Shown: positions 8,376-17,056, counted from the first letter of the stretch. The stretch is DNA of 64,000 bases from DATCJA01 sp963734635 (GCA_963734635.1 CAVTIA010000008.1:1-64000), one strand, 5' to 3'. Program-made: numbers and translations. The notes: generated by a model not told the origin, from the letters alone.

Positions 8376-9404
8376 GTGTCCGTCGTCGTTTCGCTTCTCC
8401 ATTCGCTCGGGTTTCTGGTTCGTTCGCGCGCGGCACTTCATCTGGAGATTCTCGCGCTACGGCACCAGTTGGCAGTTGTGAATCGTTCCCGGCGCCCGCG
8501 CCTTCGTTTGACGACCATTGATCGTGTGCTGTGGGTATGGCTGTCGCATCGATGGCGCGGCTGGTGCTCGGCGCTTCATTTCGTGCAGCCAGCGACGGTT
8601 CTCGCGTGGCATCGGCGCGGCTTTCGCCTGTTCTGGACCTGGAAAAGCCGACATCGCACTGGCCGCCCGTCCGTGCCGCACGATGTCCGGGCGTTGATAC
8701 GCGAGATGGCCACGGCGAATCCGTTGTGGGGCGCACCCAGGATTCATGGGGAACTTCAGAAATTGGGGATCTCGGTAAGTCAGTCGACCGTCGCCAAATA
8801 CCTGCGTCGCCATCCACGTCCGCCGTCGCAGACGTGGCGGACCTTCCTCACCAATCACGCGAGCCAGATTATGGCCACCGACCTCTTCGTCGTACCGACG
8901 GTCACGTTCCGGCTGCTCTTCGTCCTCGTCATCCTGGCGCACGGCCGACGACGGATCGTCCACGTGGCGGTCACCGAGCATCCAACAGCGGCTTGGACGG
9001 CACAGCAGCTTCGCAACGCCTTTCCAGAGAACGACGCGCCTCGGTATCTGCTTCACGATCGCGATTCGGTCTTTGCAGAGGTCGCCACCACCATCGCCGC
9101 AATGAACACGCAGGCCGTTTCAGTTCGCACAGCGCCGCGCTCGCCGTGGCAGAACGCCTACGCGGAGCGCGTCATTGGCTCGATCCGACGCGAGTGCCTC
9201 GATCACGTCATCGTGGTAAACGCAACGGGGCTTCGTCGAGTGCTCGCCGGGTACGTTGCATACTACATGCGCTCGCGAACACATCTCGGGCTCGGCAAGG
9301 ACGCGCCGCGCCCGCGCGCGGTCACACCACCGTCAGCCGGTCGCATTGTCGCCATTCCAGAAGTCGGCGGCCTACATCACCGCTACGACCGCGTCGCGGC
9401 ATAA
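8376..9404 (+). CDS. Integrase-core (rve) DDE transposase
   Basis: This 342-residue protein has an N-terminal helical/HTH region (residues 20-160: LEILALRHQLAVV, then GAPRIHGELQKLGISVSQSTV) and an rve catalytic core. The DDE residues are the Asp of MATDLFVV (about 169), the Asp of LLHDRDSVF (about 227) and the Glu of QNAYAERVIGSIRREC (about 264). This architecture is common to single-ORF IS481/IS3-like elements. The start is GTG 8376. The frame is intact, so the enzyme may be active. I could not identify convincing terminal inverted repeats or target duplications, so element ends are not given. It sits between the coiled-coil remnant and the DrmD stump and may have driven local rearrangement. 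Confidence 0.85.
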   Translation: MSVVVSLLHSLGFLVRSRAALHLEILALRHQLAVVNRSRRPRLRLTTIDRVLWVWLSHRWRGWCSALHFVQPATVLAWHRRGFRLFWTWKSRHRTGRPSVPHDVRALIREMATANPLWGAPRIHGELQKLGISVSQSTVAKYLRRHPRPPSQTWRTFLTNHASQIMATDLFVVPTVTFRLLFVLVILAHGRRRIVHVAVTEHPTAAWTAQQLRNAFPENDAPRYLLHDRDSVFAEVATTIAAMNTQAVSVRTAPRSPWQNAYAERVIGSIRRECLDHVIVVNATGLRRVLAGYVAYYMRSRTHLGLGKDAPRPRAVTPPSAGRIVAIPEVGGLHHRYDRVAA

Positions 9405-9517
9405 CCGCAAGTCGGCGCGTGCCGGCTACCGACACTCCCACAGCACTGCCCCGCTGTTTTGAAGCCTATTGCTCGTGCAAATGAGCTTGAACCGCCGGCG
9501 TTGCGTTTCCTGGTGGG

Positions 9518-10213
9518 CTATGGCGTGCCGAAGAGGGCCGTCGAGCATCGCAGGTCCTCGAGCGCGTGTCGATCTACAGCCGTATCGACTTCTCGGTAGC
9601 CACAGGGGGCCGCGACGACGATCCGGCGGACGCGCTGGCGCATGAGAAGCTCGCGAACGATGAGGCCGGCTTCTATCGTCTTGCCGAGGCCCACGTCGTC
9701 TGCGATGAACAGATTCACCCGCGGTAGCAGCAGCGCCTTTCGGAGCGGTTCCAGTTGATAGGCGTCAACTTTGATACCAGCGCGGTAGGGCGCCTGAAAC
9801 AGTTTGGGATCCGTGGAAGTGACCGCATTCCAGCGCAGAGTGTTGTAGTACGCCGCGAACCAGCGCGGCGGGTCGAACTGGCCGGCGGCGAGCTTAGACC
9901 AGTCCGCCTCGTTCATGCGACGGGCATCGAGCTCGCGCTCCCAGAGGACCGTCAGCTCCTCGCCTTCGGCATCGTCTTCAAGACAGGAGAGCCGCACCAG
10001 GGACTGGTCAGCCGTGCCGGGTTCGGCGGGATCCACCGCTTCGACGAGGTAACGGCGCGAGCGCACACGGACGATTTCGCCCAGCGCGGGTGGGGCTTCT
10101 GAGGCCACGCGAGCATTGCAACGACGCTCAACATCTACACGCACGCCGTTGATGCGTCGCACCGCAAAGCCATCGAAGCGGTCGAGCGTGAATTGTTCAT
10201 CGTTCTGGACCAC
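9518..10213 (-). pseudogene. drmD: DrmD-like SNF2 helicase (DISARM defence), N-terminal remnant
   Basis: The protein has LGEIVRVRSRRYLVEAV, then VRLSCLEDDAEG, VLWERELDAR, FDPPRWFAAYYNTLRW and ending ADDVGLGKTIEAGLIV. These resemble the N-terminal region and helicase motif I (Walker A GLGKT) of DrmD, the SNF2-type helicase of class 1 DISARM anti-phage systems. It stops at 231 residues just after VVAAP, whereas the family is about 1000 residues, so helicase motifs Ia-VI are gone; the last 26 residues are unrelated. No drmA, drmB, drmC or methylase lies nearby. A true start may be the GTG at VASEAPPALGE rather than the ATG at 10213. It is a relic of a defence island next to two tRNA genes. Confidence 0.65.
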
Positions 10214-10285
10214 AGTGGACTACAAACGGCGGCAGGGCTGGAAGGCGCACCGCCCGCAAGCGACAGTGTCAACTGAACTTAGAAT

Positions 10286-10359
<74 letters not shown>

Positions 10360-10407
10360 GTCAGGAATGATGCTGGACTGTAGCGAGGTCACCCGCACGG
10401 AGGTGAA

Positions 10408-10482
10408 TGGAGCGGGAAACGGGATTCGAACCCGCGACTTCGACCTTGGCAAGGTCGCACTCTACCACTGAGTTATTCCCGC
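10408..10482 (-). tRNA. tRNA-Gly (anticodon GCC)
   Basis: The reverse strand forms a 75-nt cloverleaf. The acceptor is GCGGGAA with TTCCCGC, the anticodon loop is TTGCCAA (GCC) on a strong GACC/GGTC-type stem, the T-arm is GCGGG-TTCGAAT-CCCGT, and TCCA is encoded at the 3' end. It is upstream of tRNA-Cys in a two-gene cluster and downstream of galT. Confidence 0.95.
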
Positions 10483-10528
10483 TCGCGACGAACATCGATC
10501 ATATCGTAGCGAATTCACGCCATCAAGG

Positions 10529-11536
10529 TTAGGGCGTACGAATGTCGCGGAGCACCAGGGCGGCCTCCTCGGGCGACGTCGGGTTCAGATAAAACCCGGT
10601 GGCCCACTCGAACCCGGCCACCTTGGTCAGCTTCGGAATAATTTCCACGTGCCAGTGGTAATACTCGCCGGCAGCCTCCGCGACGGGTGCGCTGTGGATC
10701 AGCAGGTTGTACGGCGGAAACTGGAGGGCCTTGTTCATCCGGCGAAGGATGTCGCCCAGCATCCGGGCCAGCGACACGTACTCGTGGCGCGGCGCGTCCT
10801 CGAAGAGCGCCTGATGACGCTTCGGCAGAATCCACGTCTCGAACGGAAACCGCGGCGCATACGGAGCGAGCGCCACCACATCCGCGTTCTCCGCAATCAC
10901 CCGACGGCCGTCGGTGGACTCCTGCTGCAGGATGTCGCAGAAGACACACCGTTCCTTCGTCTGGAAATGCAGCCGCGAGCCGTCCACCTCGTCGCGCACT
11001 TCGCGCGGCACAATCGGCAGCGCGATGAGCTGCGTGTGCGAGTGCTCCAGCGAGGCACCCGCCGCGGCGCCGTGGTTCTTGAAGATGATCACGTACCGGA
11101 ATCGCCGGTCGCGCTTGAGATCCTGGACGCGCGCCGCCGCGGCCGACAGGACCTGCTCGACCGCGCGCTCGTCCATCGACGCCAGCGTGTCCTCGTGGCG
11201 CGGCGACTCGATGATGACTTCGTGGGCGCCGATGCCGTTCATCTTGTCGAAGAGCCCCTCGCCACGCCGGTCGAGGCCTCCCTCAACGCGCAGCACGGGA
11301 AACTGATTGGGAACAACCCGCAGCGTCCAGCCCCTCGTGTCCGGGGCGCTGCCGTTGCGGCCGTATACCAGCAGCTCCCTCGGCGTCATCTCCTCGTGCC
11401 CCTCACAGAACGGACACGAGTCGTCTCGGGCAGCAATCCCCACCGGTTCGAGCCGGAAATCGGTGGGACGCTTCCGGCGATCGGTGGAGATGATCACCCA
11501 GCGGCCGGTCACGGGGTCTTTGCGGAGTTCAGACAT
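10529..11536 (-). CDS. galT: Galactose-1-phosphate uridylyltransferase (GalT)
   Basis: This 335-residue enzyme of the Leloir pathway exchanges UMP between UDP-glucose and galactose-1-phosphate. It has two HIT-like halves. The N-terminal half has zinc-ligand-type Cys in SCPFCEGHE, then VVPNQFPVL. The catalytic region contains GASLEHSHTQLIALP (about residues 165-180), with the HxH pattern, then CVFCDIL. The C-terminal part has YYHWHVEIIPKL (about 295-306). ATG 11536 (MSELRKD) is preferred over the ATG two codons upstream. It lies 18 nt downstream of yraN. It could also be an ADP-glucose- or other sugar-phosphate-specific relative, because substrate choice cannot be read from sequence. Confidence 0.88.
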   Translation of the reverse strand: MSELRKDPVTGRWVIISTDRRKRPTDFRLEPVGIAARDDSCPFCEGHEEMTPRELLVYGRNGSAPDTRGWTLRVVPNQFPVLRVEGGLDRRGEGLFDKMNGIGAHEVIIESPRHEDTLASMDERAVEQVLSAAAARVQDLKRDRRFRYVIIFKNHGAAAGASLEHSHTQLIALPIVPREVRDEVDGSRLHFQTKERCVFCDILQQESTDGRRVIAENADVVALAPYAPRFPFETWILPKRHQALFEDAPRHEYVSLARMLGDILRRMNKALQFPPYNLLIHSAPVAEAAGEYYHWHVEIIPKLTKVAGFEWATGFYLNPTSPEEAALVLRDIRTP

Positions 11537-11554
11537 GAACAACGGTTCTCAGGT

Positions 11555-11920
11555 TCACCCGGTGAACGCGTGCTTGTAAACCTCGATGCGGGGACGGCCC
11601 TCATCAAAGTCGATGGCAACGACGTCGAACCGGCACGGTACCTCCAGCAGGCCATGTCGCGCCAGATAGTCGCTCGCCATCCGCACAATACGCCGCTGCT
11701 TCCACATCGTTACCGCGGCGCCCGCCCCGCCAAACGCAACGTCCCGCCGCGCCTTGACCTCGATGAACACGATCGTCTCCCCCTCGCGCGCAATGATGTC
11801 GATCTCGCCGTATCGCGTGCGGTGACGGCGGGCAAGAATCGCGTACCCCCGGCGACATAGCTCGCTGCAGGCAAGTGTTTCGCCCATTTTACCGAGAGAT
11901 TGGCGCGGATCGACCTGCAT
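11555..11920 (-). CDS. YraN/UPF0102-family putative endonuclease
   Basis: This 121-residue protein matches the UPF0102 pattern: GKMGETLACSELCRRGYAIL, RYGEIDIIAREGETIVFIEVKAR (the E...D-x(n)-EVK motif of the PD-(D/E)XK nuclease fold, about residues 40-63), then QRRIVRMASDYL. The cellular role of the family is not firmly known. ATG 11920 (MQVDPRQ) is chosen; ATG 11938 six codons upstream is an alternative and neither has a good ribosome site. It lies between the aminotransferase and galT on the same strand. Confidence 0.85.
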   Translation of the reverse strand: MQVDPRQSLGKMGETLACSELCRRGYAILARRHRTRYGEIDIIAREGETIVFIEVKARRDVAFGGAGAAVTMWKQRRIVRMASDYLARHGLLEVPCRFDVVAIDFDEGRPRIEVYKHAFTG

Positions 11921-12030
11921 GCCCCTGAGGGTACGCATGTCCCGGGCCGAACCACGAAGTCGCCCGCCGGGTCCGAAGGACCCGGCCTGCGGTTGGCCCC
12001 CCCTACGGTGCGTTGCCCACCCTTCGTGAT

Positions 12031-13380
12031 TCAACGCGGGGCGAGCGCCCTGAGCGCCTGGTCGAGGATCTCGATCGCGGTGTCGGCGTGCTGTTTGCTG
12101 AACACAAGCGGCGGCGAGAGCCGGATGGCATTGCGGCCCGCTCCCAGAACGAGCAGCCCGCGCCTGAAGCATTCCTGCACCAGCGCGTTGCGCTCGGTCG
12201 TGGCGCGCTCCTTTGTCTGCCGATCGCGCACCAGCTCGATCCCGATCATCAGGCCGCGCCCGCGCACATCGCCGATCAGTGGATGCCGGTCCATGAGCAC
12301 CCGTAGCCCCTGCATCATGTGCGCCCCCACGACTTCTGCATTCCTCACGAGGCCATCGCGGAGGAGCCGGATCGTCGCGAGCGATGCGGCGCATGAAACA
12401 GGGTTGCCGCCAAATGTGCTCGCGTGCGACCCGGGCGGCCACGACATGACAGCCGCGGACGCTGTGATCACTCCAAGCGGGAGTCCTGACGCAATCCCCT
12501 TCCCGATGCTGACGATGTCGGGCTCGACGCCGGAATGCTCGATCGCAAACATTCGCCCGGTACGCCCCATGCCCGATTGCACCTCGTCCACGATGAGCAG
12601 GATTCCGTGCTGCCGTGTGAGATCGCGCAGCCGTTGCAGGAACACGTTTGGCGGAACGATGTAGCCGCCCTCGCCCTGTATTGGCTCGACGATCAGCGCC
12701 GCCACTTCGTCCGGCGAAACGAGGTGCACGAAAAGCTGCTGCTCGATGAAGTTGAGACACTCGGCGGCGCAGGAATCAGGAGTCGCGTTGACCGGACAGC
12801 GGTAACAGTCGGCGTACGGCGCGTGATACGTCCCCGGAACCATCGGCGAAAAGCCTTTGCGCTGAATTACCTTGCTTGCCGTGGCTGCAAGGGAACCCAT
12901 CGAACGCCCGTGAAAGGCGCCGAGGAAGGCAATAACGTTCTGCCGCTTCGTGCAGTACTTCGCGAGCTTGAGCGCAGCCTCGTTGGCTTCGGTCCCCGAG
13001 TTGCCGAAGAACGACCGGTGCGGCCCTGGCATCGGGGCTATCGCCGACAGCTCCTCCGCCAGTCGCACCTGCGGCTCGTAGTAGAAATCCGTGCCCGACA
13101 TGTGAAGGAACTTTTGCGCCTGCTCGACGATGGCGTGCACGACTTCGGGGTGGGAGTGGCCGGTCGCGGTGACGGCGATTCCGGATGTGCAATCGAGGAA
13201 CACATTTCCGTCGACATCCTCGACGGCGGCACCGAAACCCCTCGCGATCACGAGCGGGTAATCGCGCGTGTACGACGGCGACACCACACGCCCATCCCGT
13301 TCGATGATGGCCTTCGCCCTCGGGCCAGGCAGGGCCGTTTTCACGGACGGGACGGTCGTCGGCGATGTCATCGTGCTCAT
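12031..13380 (-). CDS. Class III PLP aminotransferase (acetylornithine/GABA type)
   Basis: This 449-residue fold-type I enzyme carries the cofactor site GNSGTEANEAALKLAK (about 128-143), the PLP-ring Asp in LLIVDEVQSGMGRTG (about 264) and the Schiff-base Lys in VSIGKGIASGLPLG (about 293). A Cys-containing insertion, YRCPVN...CAAECL (about 195-210), appears in a subset of these enzymes. Substrates in the group include acetylornithine, 4-aminobutyrate and basic amino acids; no arginine-pathway neighbour fixes the choice. Its ATG overlaps the cysS stop as ATGA, indicating translational coupling. The codon after the start region lacks a targeting signal, so it is cytoplasmic. Confidence 0.88.
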   Translation of the reverse strand: MSTMTSPTTVPSVKTALPGPRAKAIIERDGRVVSPSYTRDYPLVIARGFGAAVEDVDGNVFLDCTSGIAVTATGHSHPEVVHAIVEQAQKFLHMSGTDFYYEPQVRLAEELSAIAPMPGPHRSFFGNSGTEANEAALKLAKYCTKRQNVIAFLGAFHGRSMGSLAATASKVIQRKGFSPMVPGTYHAPYADCYRCPVNATPDSCAAECLNFIEQQLFVHLVSPDEVAALIVEPIQGEGGYIVPPNVFLQRLRDLTRQHGILLIVDEVQSGMGRTGRMFAIEHSGVEPDIVSIGKGIASGLPLGVITASAAVMSWPPGSHASTFGGNPVSCAASLATIRLLRDGLVRNAEVVGAHMMQGLRVLMDRHPLIGDVRGRGLMIGIELVRDRQTKERATTERNALVQECFRRGLLVLGAGRNAIRLSPPLVFSKQHADTAIEILDQALRALAPR

Positions 13381-14792
13381 TTCTTTTTCCAGCGCGTGCC
13401 CCCCGGGTTGTCTTCGAGCAGCACGCCCCGATCGGCCAGTTGTCGCCGGATGCCGTCGGCAGCCGCGAAGTCGCGCCGCCGGCGGGCGGCCTGGCGCTCC
13501 TCGATCAGGCGCTCGATCTCCTCCACCGGCATCGGAGGATTCGCATCCTCGGCCTGCCGGAGGCTCACCACCCCGAGCACGCGATCGAACTCCTCGATCG
13601 CCTGTCGCACGGCCTTTGCGTCGGCCGCCGATATCGCGCGCGCGTCAATCGCTGCATTCACATCCCGGACCAGATCGTAGACCGCCGCCAGCGCAGCCGC
13701 AGTGTTCAGATCGTGTTCGAGCGCCGATTTGAATGCCTTGCGAGCGTTTTCCACGACTTCGGCGACCTTCAAGGGTCCGCCGTCACCATCCACCGCCTCG
13801 AGCCGCGCCAGGAAATCGACAATCCGGCGAATCGCCTCTTCTGCCTGATCCATCCCGGTCCAGGTGAAGTTGAGCTGCTTGCGGTAGTGCGACGACAGCA
13901 GCAGATACCGGAGCGCCGACGGCCGGTGTCCGCGCGCCACGACGTCGGCCAGCGTGTACGTGTTGCCGAGCGATTTCGACATCTTCTCGCCCTCGACAAA
14001 CAGGTGCTCCACGTGCATCCAGACGCGCGCGAACTCACGATTGCTGGCGCCCTCGCTCTGCGCGATCTCATTCTCGTGATGCGGAAAGACGAGGTCGATG
14101 CCACCCGCATGGAGATCGATCGGCGGCTCGCCAAGCAGCCGGAGCGCCATCGCGGAGCACTCGATATGCCAGCCGGGGCGACCGGGGCCGGTCCCGAAGT
14201 CCCACGACGGCTCGCCTGGACGCGCCCCTTTCCACAGCACGAAGTCGCGCGGATTGTCTTTGGAGTACTCGTCCACGTCCACGCTCGCGCCGTCCTGCAT
14301 CCCCTCGCGGTCCAGCCTGGCCAGACGGCCGTACTGGGGGAAGCTCGCGATGCGGAAATAGATCGACCCGTCGCGCCTGTAGGTATGGCCGTTGCGCTCG
14401 AGGGCCAGAATCATGTCGCCCATCGCGCCGAGATTCCGTTCGTCGGTCGCGCGAGGCCTTTCCTCCGGCTCCTCGATCCCCAATCGCAGGCTATCGTCGC
14501 GGAACGCCTGAATCCACTGCCCGGTGTATTCGCGGAGCGACACGCCGGCCTCGTTCGCACCGGCAATCGTCTTGTCGTCGACGTCGGTGTAGTTGATCGC
14601 CTCCCGCACCTCGTAGCCCGACACGTACTCGAGCGTGCGGCGCAGCACATCGAGGCATACGTATGTCCGGAAGTTTCCGATGTGTGCGCGGGCATACACC
14701 GTGGGGCCGCATGCGTACATGCGCACGACGTTATCGAGGGAGGGTGCGAACGGCTCTTCCTTGCGCGTCAGCGTGTTGAACAACTGAATCAT
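13377..14792 (-). CDS. cysS: Cysteinyl-tRNA synthetase
   Basis: This 471-residue class I synthetase charges tRNA-Cys. The HIGH motif appears as ARAHIGNF (about 35-42), preceded by YACGPTVY with the zinc-ligand Cys. Other zinc ligands are the Cys in WHIECSAMA and the HHENE motif (about 240). KMSKS is exact in GEKMSKSLGNTYTL (about 268). The C-terminal anticodon-binding helical domain is complete. The start is ATG 14792. The gene sits between ribF (upstream) and the class III aminotransferase (4-nt overlap downstream). The upstream spacer holds a 46-bp-arm hairpin that could act on transcription of this gene. Confidence 0.97.
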   Translation of the reverse strand: MIQLFNTLTRKEEPFAPSLDNVVRMYACGPTVYARAHIGNFRTYVCLDVLRRTLEYVSGYEVREAINYTDVDDKTIAGANEAGVSLREYTGQWIQAFRDDSLRLGIEEPEERPRATDERNLGAMGDMILALERNGHTYRRDGSIYFRIASFPQYGRLARLDREGMQDGASVDVDEYSKDNPRDFVLWKGARPGEPSWDFGTGPGRPGWHIECSAMALRLLGEPPIDLHAGGIDLVFPHHENEIAQSEGASNREFARVWMHVEHLFVEGEKMSKSLGNTYTLADVVARGHRPSALRYLLLSSHYRKQLNFTWTGMDQAEEAIRRIVDFLARLEAVDGDGGPLKVAEVVENARKAFKSALEHDLNTAAALAAVYDLVRDVNAAIDARAISAADAKAVRQAIEEFDRVLGVVSLRQAEDANPPMPVEEIERLIEERQAARRRRDFAAADGIRRQLADRGVLLEDNPGGTRWKKK

Positions 14793-14802
14793 ACGAATCG
14801 AT

Positions 14803-14913
14803 GTTCACACTTCCCAGTTCTCTGTGCTCTGTTCGTGTTCAGGTTCGGCCGCGCGCCGAACCCCGAACCGAACGTGAACACGAACCGAGAAGCGAGAACT
14901 GAGAAGTGTGAAC
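14803..14913. repeat. Long GAAC-rich inverted repeat, 46-nt arms
   Basis: Arm 14803-14848 (begins GTTCACACTTCCCAGTTCTC) and arm 14868-14913 (ends GAACTGAGAAGTGTGAAC) are near-complementary along about 46 nt with a 19-nt loop. The right arm shares 24 identical bases (14868-14891) with a spacer 20 kb away at 35701-35724. It lies between ribF and cysS. It may be a non-autonomous mobile palindrome or a transcription attenuator/terminator. No open reading frame is inside. Confidence 0.75.
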
Positions 14914-14922
14914 GGTCCGTTT

Positions 14923-15861
14923 TCATACAGAAAGTCGCGTGAACAACCGTTCGGCGCGCCGGCAGTCTGCTTCGATCTGTGCCCGCAGCGCGTCCACGTC
15001 GTCGAAGCGGCGCTCGTCGCGCAGACGCTGGACGAATCCGAGCTGTACGCGCTGACCGTAGAGCTCGCGGTTGTAGTGCAGTACGTGCGTTTCGATCGTG
15101 GTGGCCCCATTGTCGCCAAACGTGGGATTCACGCCAATGTTGGTGATTGCGGCGTGCACGATCCCGTCCACAGTCAATGTCGTCGCGTAAACGCCGTGCG
15201 GCGGAATCAGTTCGTTGTCGGTCTGCAGGTTGGCTGTGGGAAAACCCAATTCGCGGCCGCGCCGGCGTCCCTCGACGATCGTGCCGGCCAGCGCGTAGGA
15301 GTGTCCCAGCAGCGCACCCGCCTCATCCACGCGGCCTTCCGCCACCAATCGCCTGATCCGTGTACTGCTGACGACGAATTCCTTGTAGCGGACCGGGTCG
15401 ATCTTGTCGGCGCGAAAGCCGTAGCGCTGACCGAGCGTACGCAGCAGCGAAAAGTTGCCGCTCCGATCGTGGCCGAAAAGGAAGTTGGCGCCGACCCATA
15501 CTTCCGACACGTGCAGCCAGTCCACGAGCACGGTGCGCACGAACGTCTCCGGCTCCCACTGTGACAGCTCGCGTGTAAAACGAACGACCGCAACGGCGCG
15601 CATGCCGGCGCGCTCGAGTGCGTCAAGGCGCTGCGGGAGCGTCATCAGGAGCGGCGGCGCCTTGTCGGGGCGAACCACGCGAGGCGGATGGGGGTCGAAC
15701 GTCATCGCCATCGGCGTGCCACCGTGCTCGGCTGCACCGCGCCTCACCCGCTCGACGATCTTGAGATGTCCGCGATGCAGGCCGTCGAAGTTGCCGAGCG
15801 CGAGCACCGGATGCACCAGCCAGGGCGGCCGCGCATCATCGGGAAAGTGCAGGACGTCCAT
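14923..15861 (-). CDS. ribF: Bifunctional riboflavin kinase/FAD synthetase
   Basis: This 312-residue enzyme makes FMN and then FAD from riboflavin. The N-terminal nucleotidyltransferase domain has ALGNFDGLHRGHLKIV (HxGH-type, about 24-38), FDPHPPRVV, VGANFLFGHDRSG (about 128) and VSSTRIRRL (about 168). The C-terminal flavokinase domain has GRELGFPTANL (about 205, the Mg-ATP loop), PPHGVYAT and NIGVNPTFG (about 247). Both domains are complete and the usual length is kept. It starts at ATG 15861, 5 nt after the upstream hydrolase ends, so co-transcription is likely. Confidence 0.95.
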   Translation of the reverse strand: MDVLHFPDDARPPWLVHPVLALGNFDGLHRGHLKIVERVRRGAAEHGGTPMAMTFDPHPPRVVRPDKAPPLLMTLPQRLDALERAGMRAVAVVRFTRELSQWEPETFVRTVLVDWLHVSEVWVGANFLFGHDRSGNFSLLRTLGQRYGFRADKIDPVRYKEFVVSSTRIRRLVAEGRVDEAGALLGHSYALAGTIVEGRRRGRELGFPTANLQTDNELIPPHGVYATTLTVDGIVHAAITNIGVNPTFGDNGATTIETHVLHYNRELYGQRVQLGFVQRLRDERRFDDVDALRAQIEADCRRAERLFTRLSV

Positions 15862-15866
15862 GCGGG

Positions 15867-16652
15867 CTACGACGCGTCGACAATGGCGTCGAGCACGAGG
15901 CCATCATATGCCAGTTCAACACCGACAGGCAGACGCGCGTTCGTCTGGGCATGTCCGAGATCGTGTGCCATGTGTGTGAGGTACGCACGACGCGGCGCGA
16001 TCTTCGCAATCGCCGCCAGCGCTTCGTCCACGTTGAAGTGCGTCGGGTGCTTCTTGTCGCGAAGAGCATCGATGACCAGCGTGTCCACGCGTTCCACGAG
16101 AGGCCACGACTCGTCAGGGATGGCGCTGCAGTCCGTCAGATACGCGAGACTTCCAAAGCGGAAGCCAAGGATCGGCATATTGCCGTGGAGGAGCGGCACC
16201 GGCACCACTCGAACGCCTCCAACCTCGAACGCGCCATGGATCTCGTGCGCCTCGATCAAGGGAATGCCGCCTCCGAGGCGCGGCACGCCATCGAATATGT
16301 AATGGAATGTCTGGCGGATGTTCGTCCATACATCGGCAGTGGCGTAACACGGGATCGCACCGCGCTGCATGAAGTTGAAACGCCGGATCTCGTCGAGCCC
16401 GAGGATGTGATCCGCGTGGCTGTGCGTGAAGAGAATGGCGTCCACGCGTGTGAGGCCGTACGTGAGCGCCTGTTGCCGCAGATCGGGTGAGGTGTCCACC
16501 AGGATCGACGCGTGTTCCGCTACGTCGACGTGGATTGACGGGCGCAGACGCTTGTCGTGTGGATCGGCGGACAGGCACACCGCGCATGTGCAGCCGATGC
16601 TCGGCACGCCGGACGAAGTACCGGTACCGAGAAACGTGATGCGGGCATTCAC
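15867..16652 (-). CDS. Metallo-beta-lactamase-fold hydrolase (PhnP-like)
   Basis: This 261-residue protein starts with ITFLGTGTSSGVPSIGC, then CAVCLSAD (a Cys pair as in PhnP-like phosphodiesterases), the metal site THSHADHILGLDEIRRF (HxHxDH, about 95), the Asp of YLTDCSAIPD and the late His in LTHMAHDLG. Related proteins hydrolyse cyclic phosphodiesters or act as lipoate/octanoate-related enzymes; the exact substrate is unknown. I chose GTG 16652. The frame extends to TTG 16721, but those extra 23 codons are made of a GC palindromic repeat and are not domain sequence. It is followed closely by ribF. Confidence 0.82.
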   Translation of the reverse strand: MNARITFLGTGTSSGVPSIGCTCAVCLSADPHDKRLRPSIHVDVAEHASILVDTSPDLRQQALTYGLTRVDAILFTHSHADHILGLDEIRRFNFMQRGAIPCYATADVWTNIRQTFHYIFDGVPRLGGGIPLIEAHEIHGAFEVGGVRVVPVPLLHGNMPILGFRFGSLAYLTDCSAIPDESWPLVERVDTLVIDALRDKKHPTHFNVDEALAAIAKIAPRRAYLTHMAHDLGHAQTNARLPVGVELAYDGLVLDAIVDAS

Positions 16653-16656
16653 CCCT

Positions 16657-16716
16657 CGACTGGGCTCGGGGCCGGCCCCGCGACTTCGCTCGGGGCTGGC
16701 CCGAGTTGGCTCGAGG
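16657..16716. repeat. CTCGGGGC-type palindromic repeat before the hydrolase gene
   Basis: The segment contains the perfect palindrome GGGGCCGGCCCC (16668-16679) and repeated CTCGGGGC/GACTTCGCTCGGGG words. This resembles short intergenic repeats seen in many GC-rich genomes. It lies between the DUF1844 gene and the most likely start of the hydrolase. If the TTG start were used it would be translated into a Pro/Ser/Arg-rich leader. Confidence 0.5.
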
Positions 16717-16717
16717 C

Positions 16718-17056
16718 TCAAGGAATGATGATGCGTGACTTCGGCTCAGCCGAAGGACCGGAAATGCCGGTCGTCGCCTCGACATAACGCATCCGCAGCT
16801 CGAACAGCACCTGTTCGAGCAGTTGCCGCTCCTCTGCGGTCAGATTGCCGCGCGTCTTCTCGTCGAGAAGCGAAAGAATGTCGATCATCTGCTGGGCCGC
16901 CGGAAGATTCGCCGGCCCCTGCTCGCCACTCACCGGATCGGGCACGTCGCCGAAGTGGACCGCCGCGGTGTGCGCCAAAGACAATATGAATGCGACGAAG
17001 CTGATGCTGGAGGATTCGCCGGCCTGATCGCCGGAGGGCGAAGTATGTTCCGTCAT
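16718..17056 (-). CDS. DUF1844 domain protein
   Basis: This 112-residue protein has the DUF1844 core: ISFVAFILSLAHTAAVHFGDVPDP (in pieces, about 22-45), then LPAAQQMIDILSLLDEKTRGNLTAEE (about 51-76) and a helical C-terminus (LLEQVLFELRMRYVE). The family is small, cytoplasmic and of unknown function, and is typical of Acidobacteriota and Deltaproteobacteria. ATG 17056 is divergent from mazG (ATG 17118) with 61 nt between, so promoters for both must lie there or inside the genes. Confidence 0.85.
   Translation of the reverse strand: MTEHTSPSGDQAGESSSISFVAFILSLAHTAAVHFGDVPDPVSGEQGPANLPAAQQMIDILSLLDEKTRGNLTAEERQLLEQVLFELRMRYVEATTGISGPSAEPKSRIIIP

Noticed and set aside
8376..9404. Integron integrase or tyrosine recombinase
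   Set aside because: The catalytic pattern is DDE (rve), not the R-H-R-Y set of tyrosine recombinases.
9518..10213. A working DISARM system
   Set aside because: Only the N-terminal part of DrmD exists; no drmA, drmB, drmC or methylase lies in the window.
12535..13680. A 381-codon open frame on the plus strand
   Set aside because: It mirrors the class III aminotransferase and the end of cysS and shows no start site or known motif.
13365..14942. A 525-codon open frame on the plus strand
   Set aside because: It is antisense to cysS, whose HIGH and KMSKS motifs are intact. Long antisense frames are expected in GC-rich genes, and this translation has no family features.
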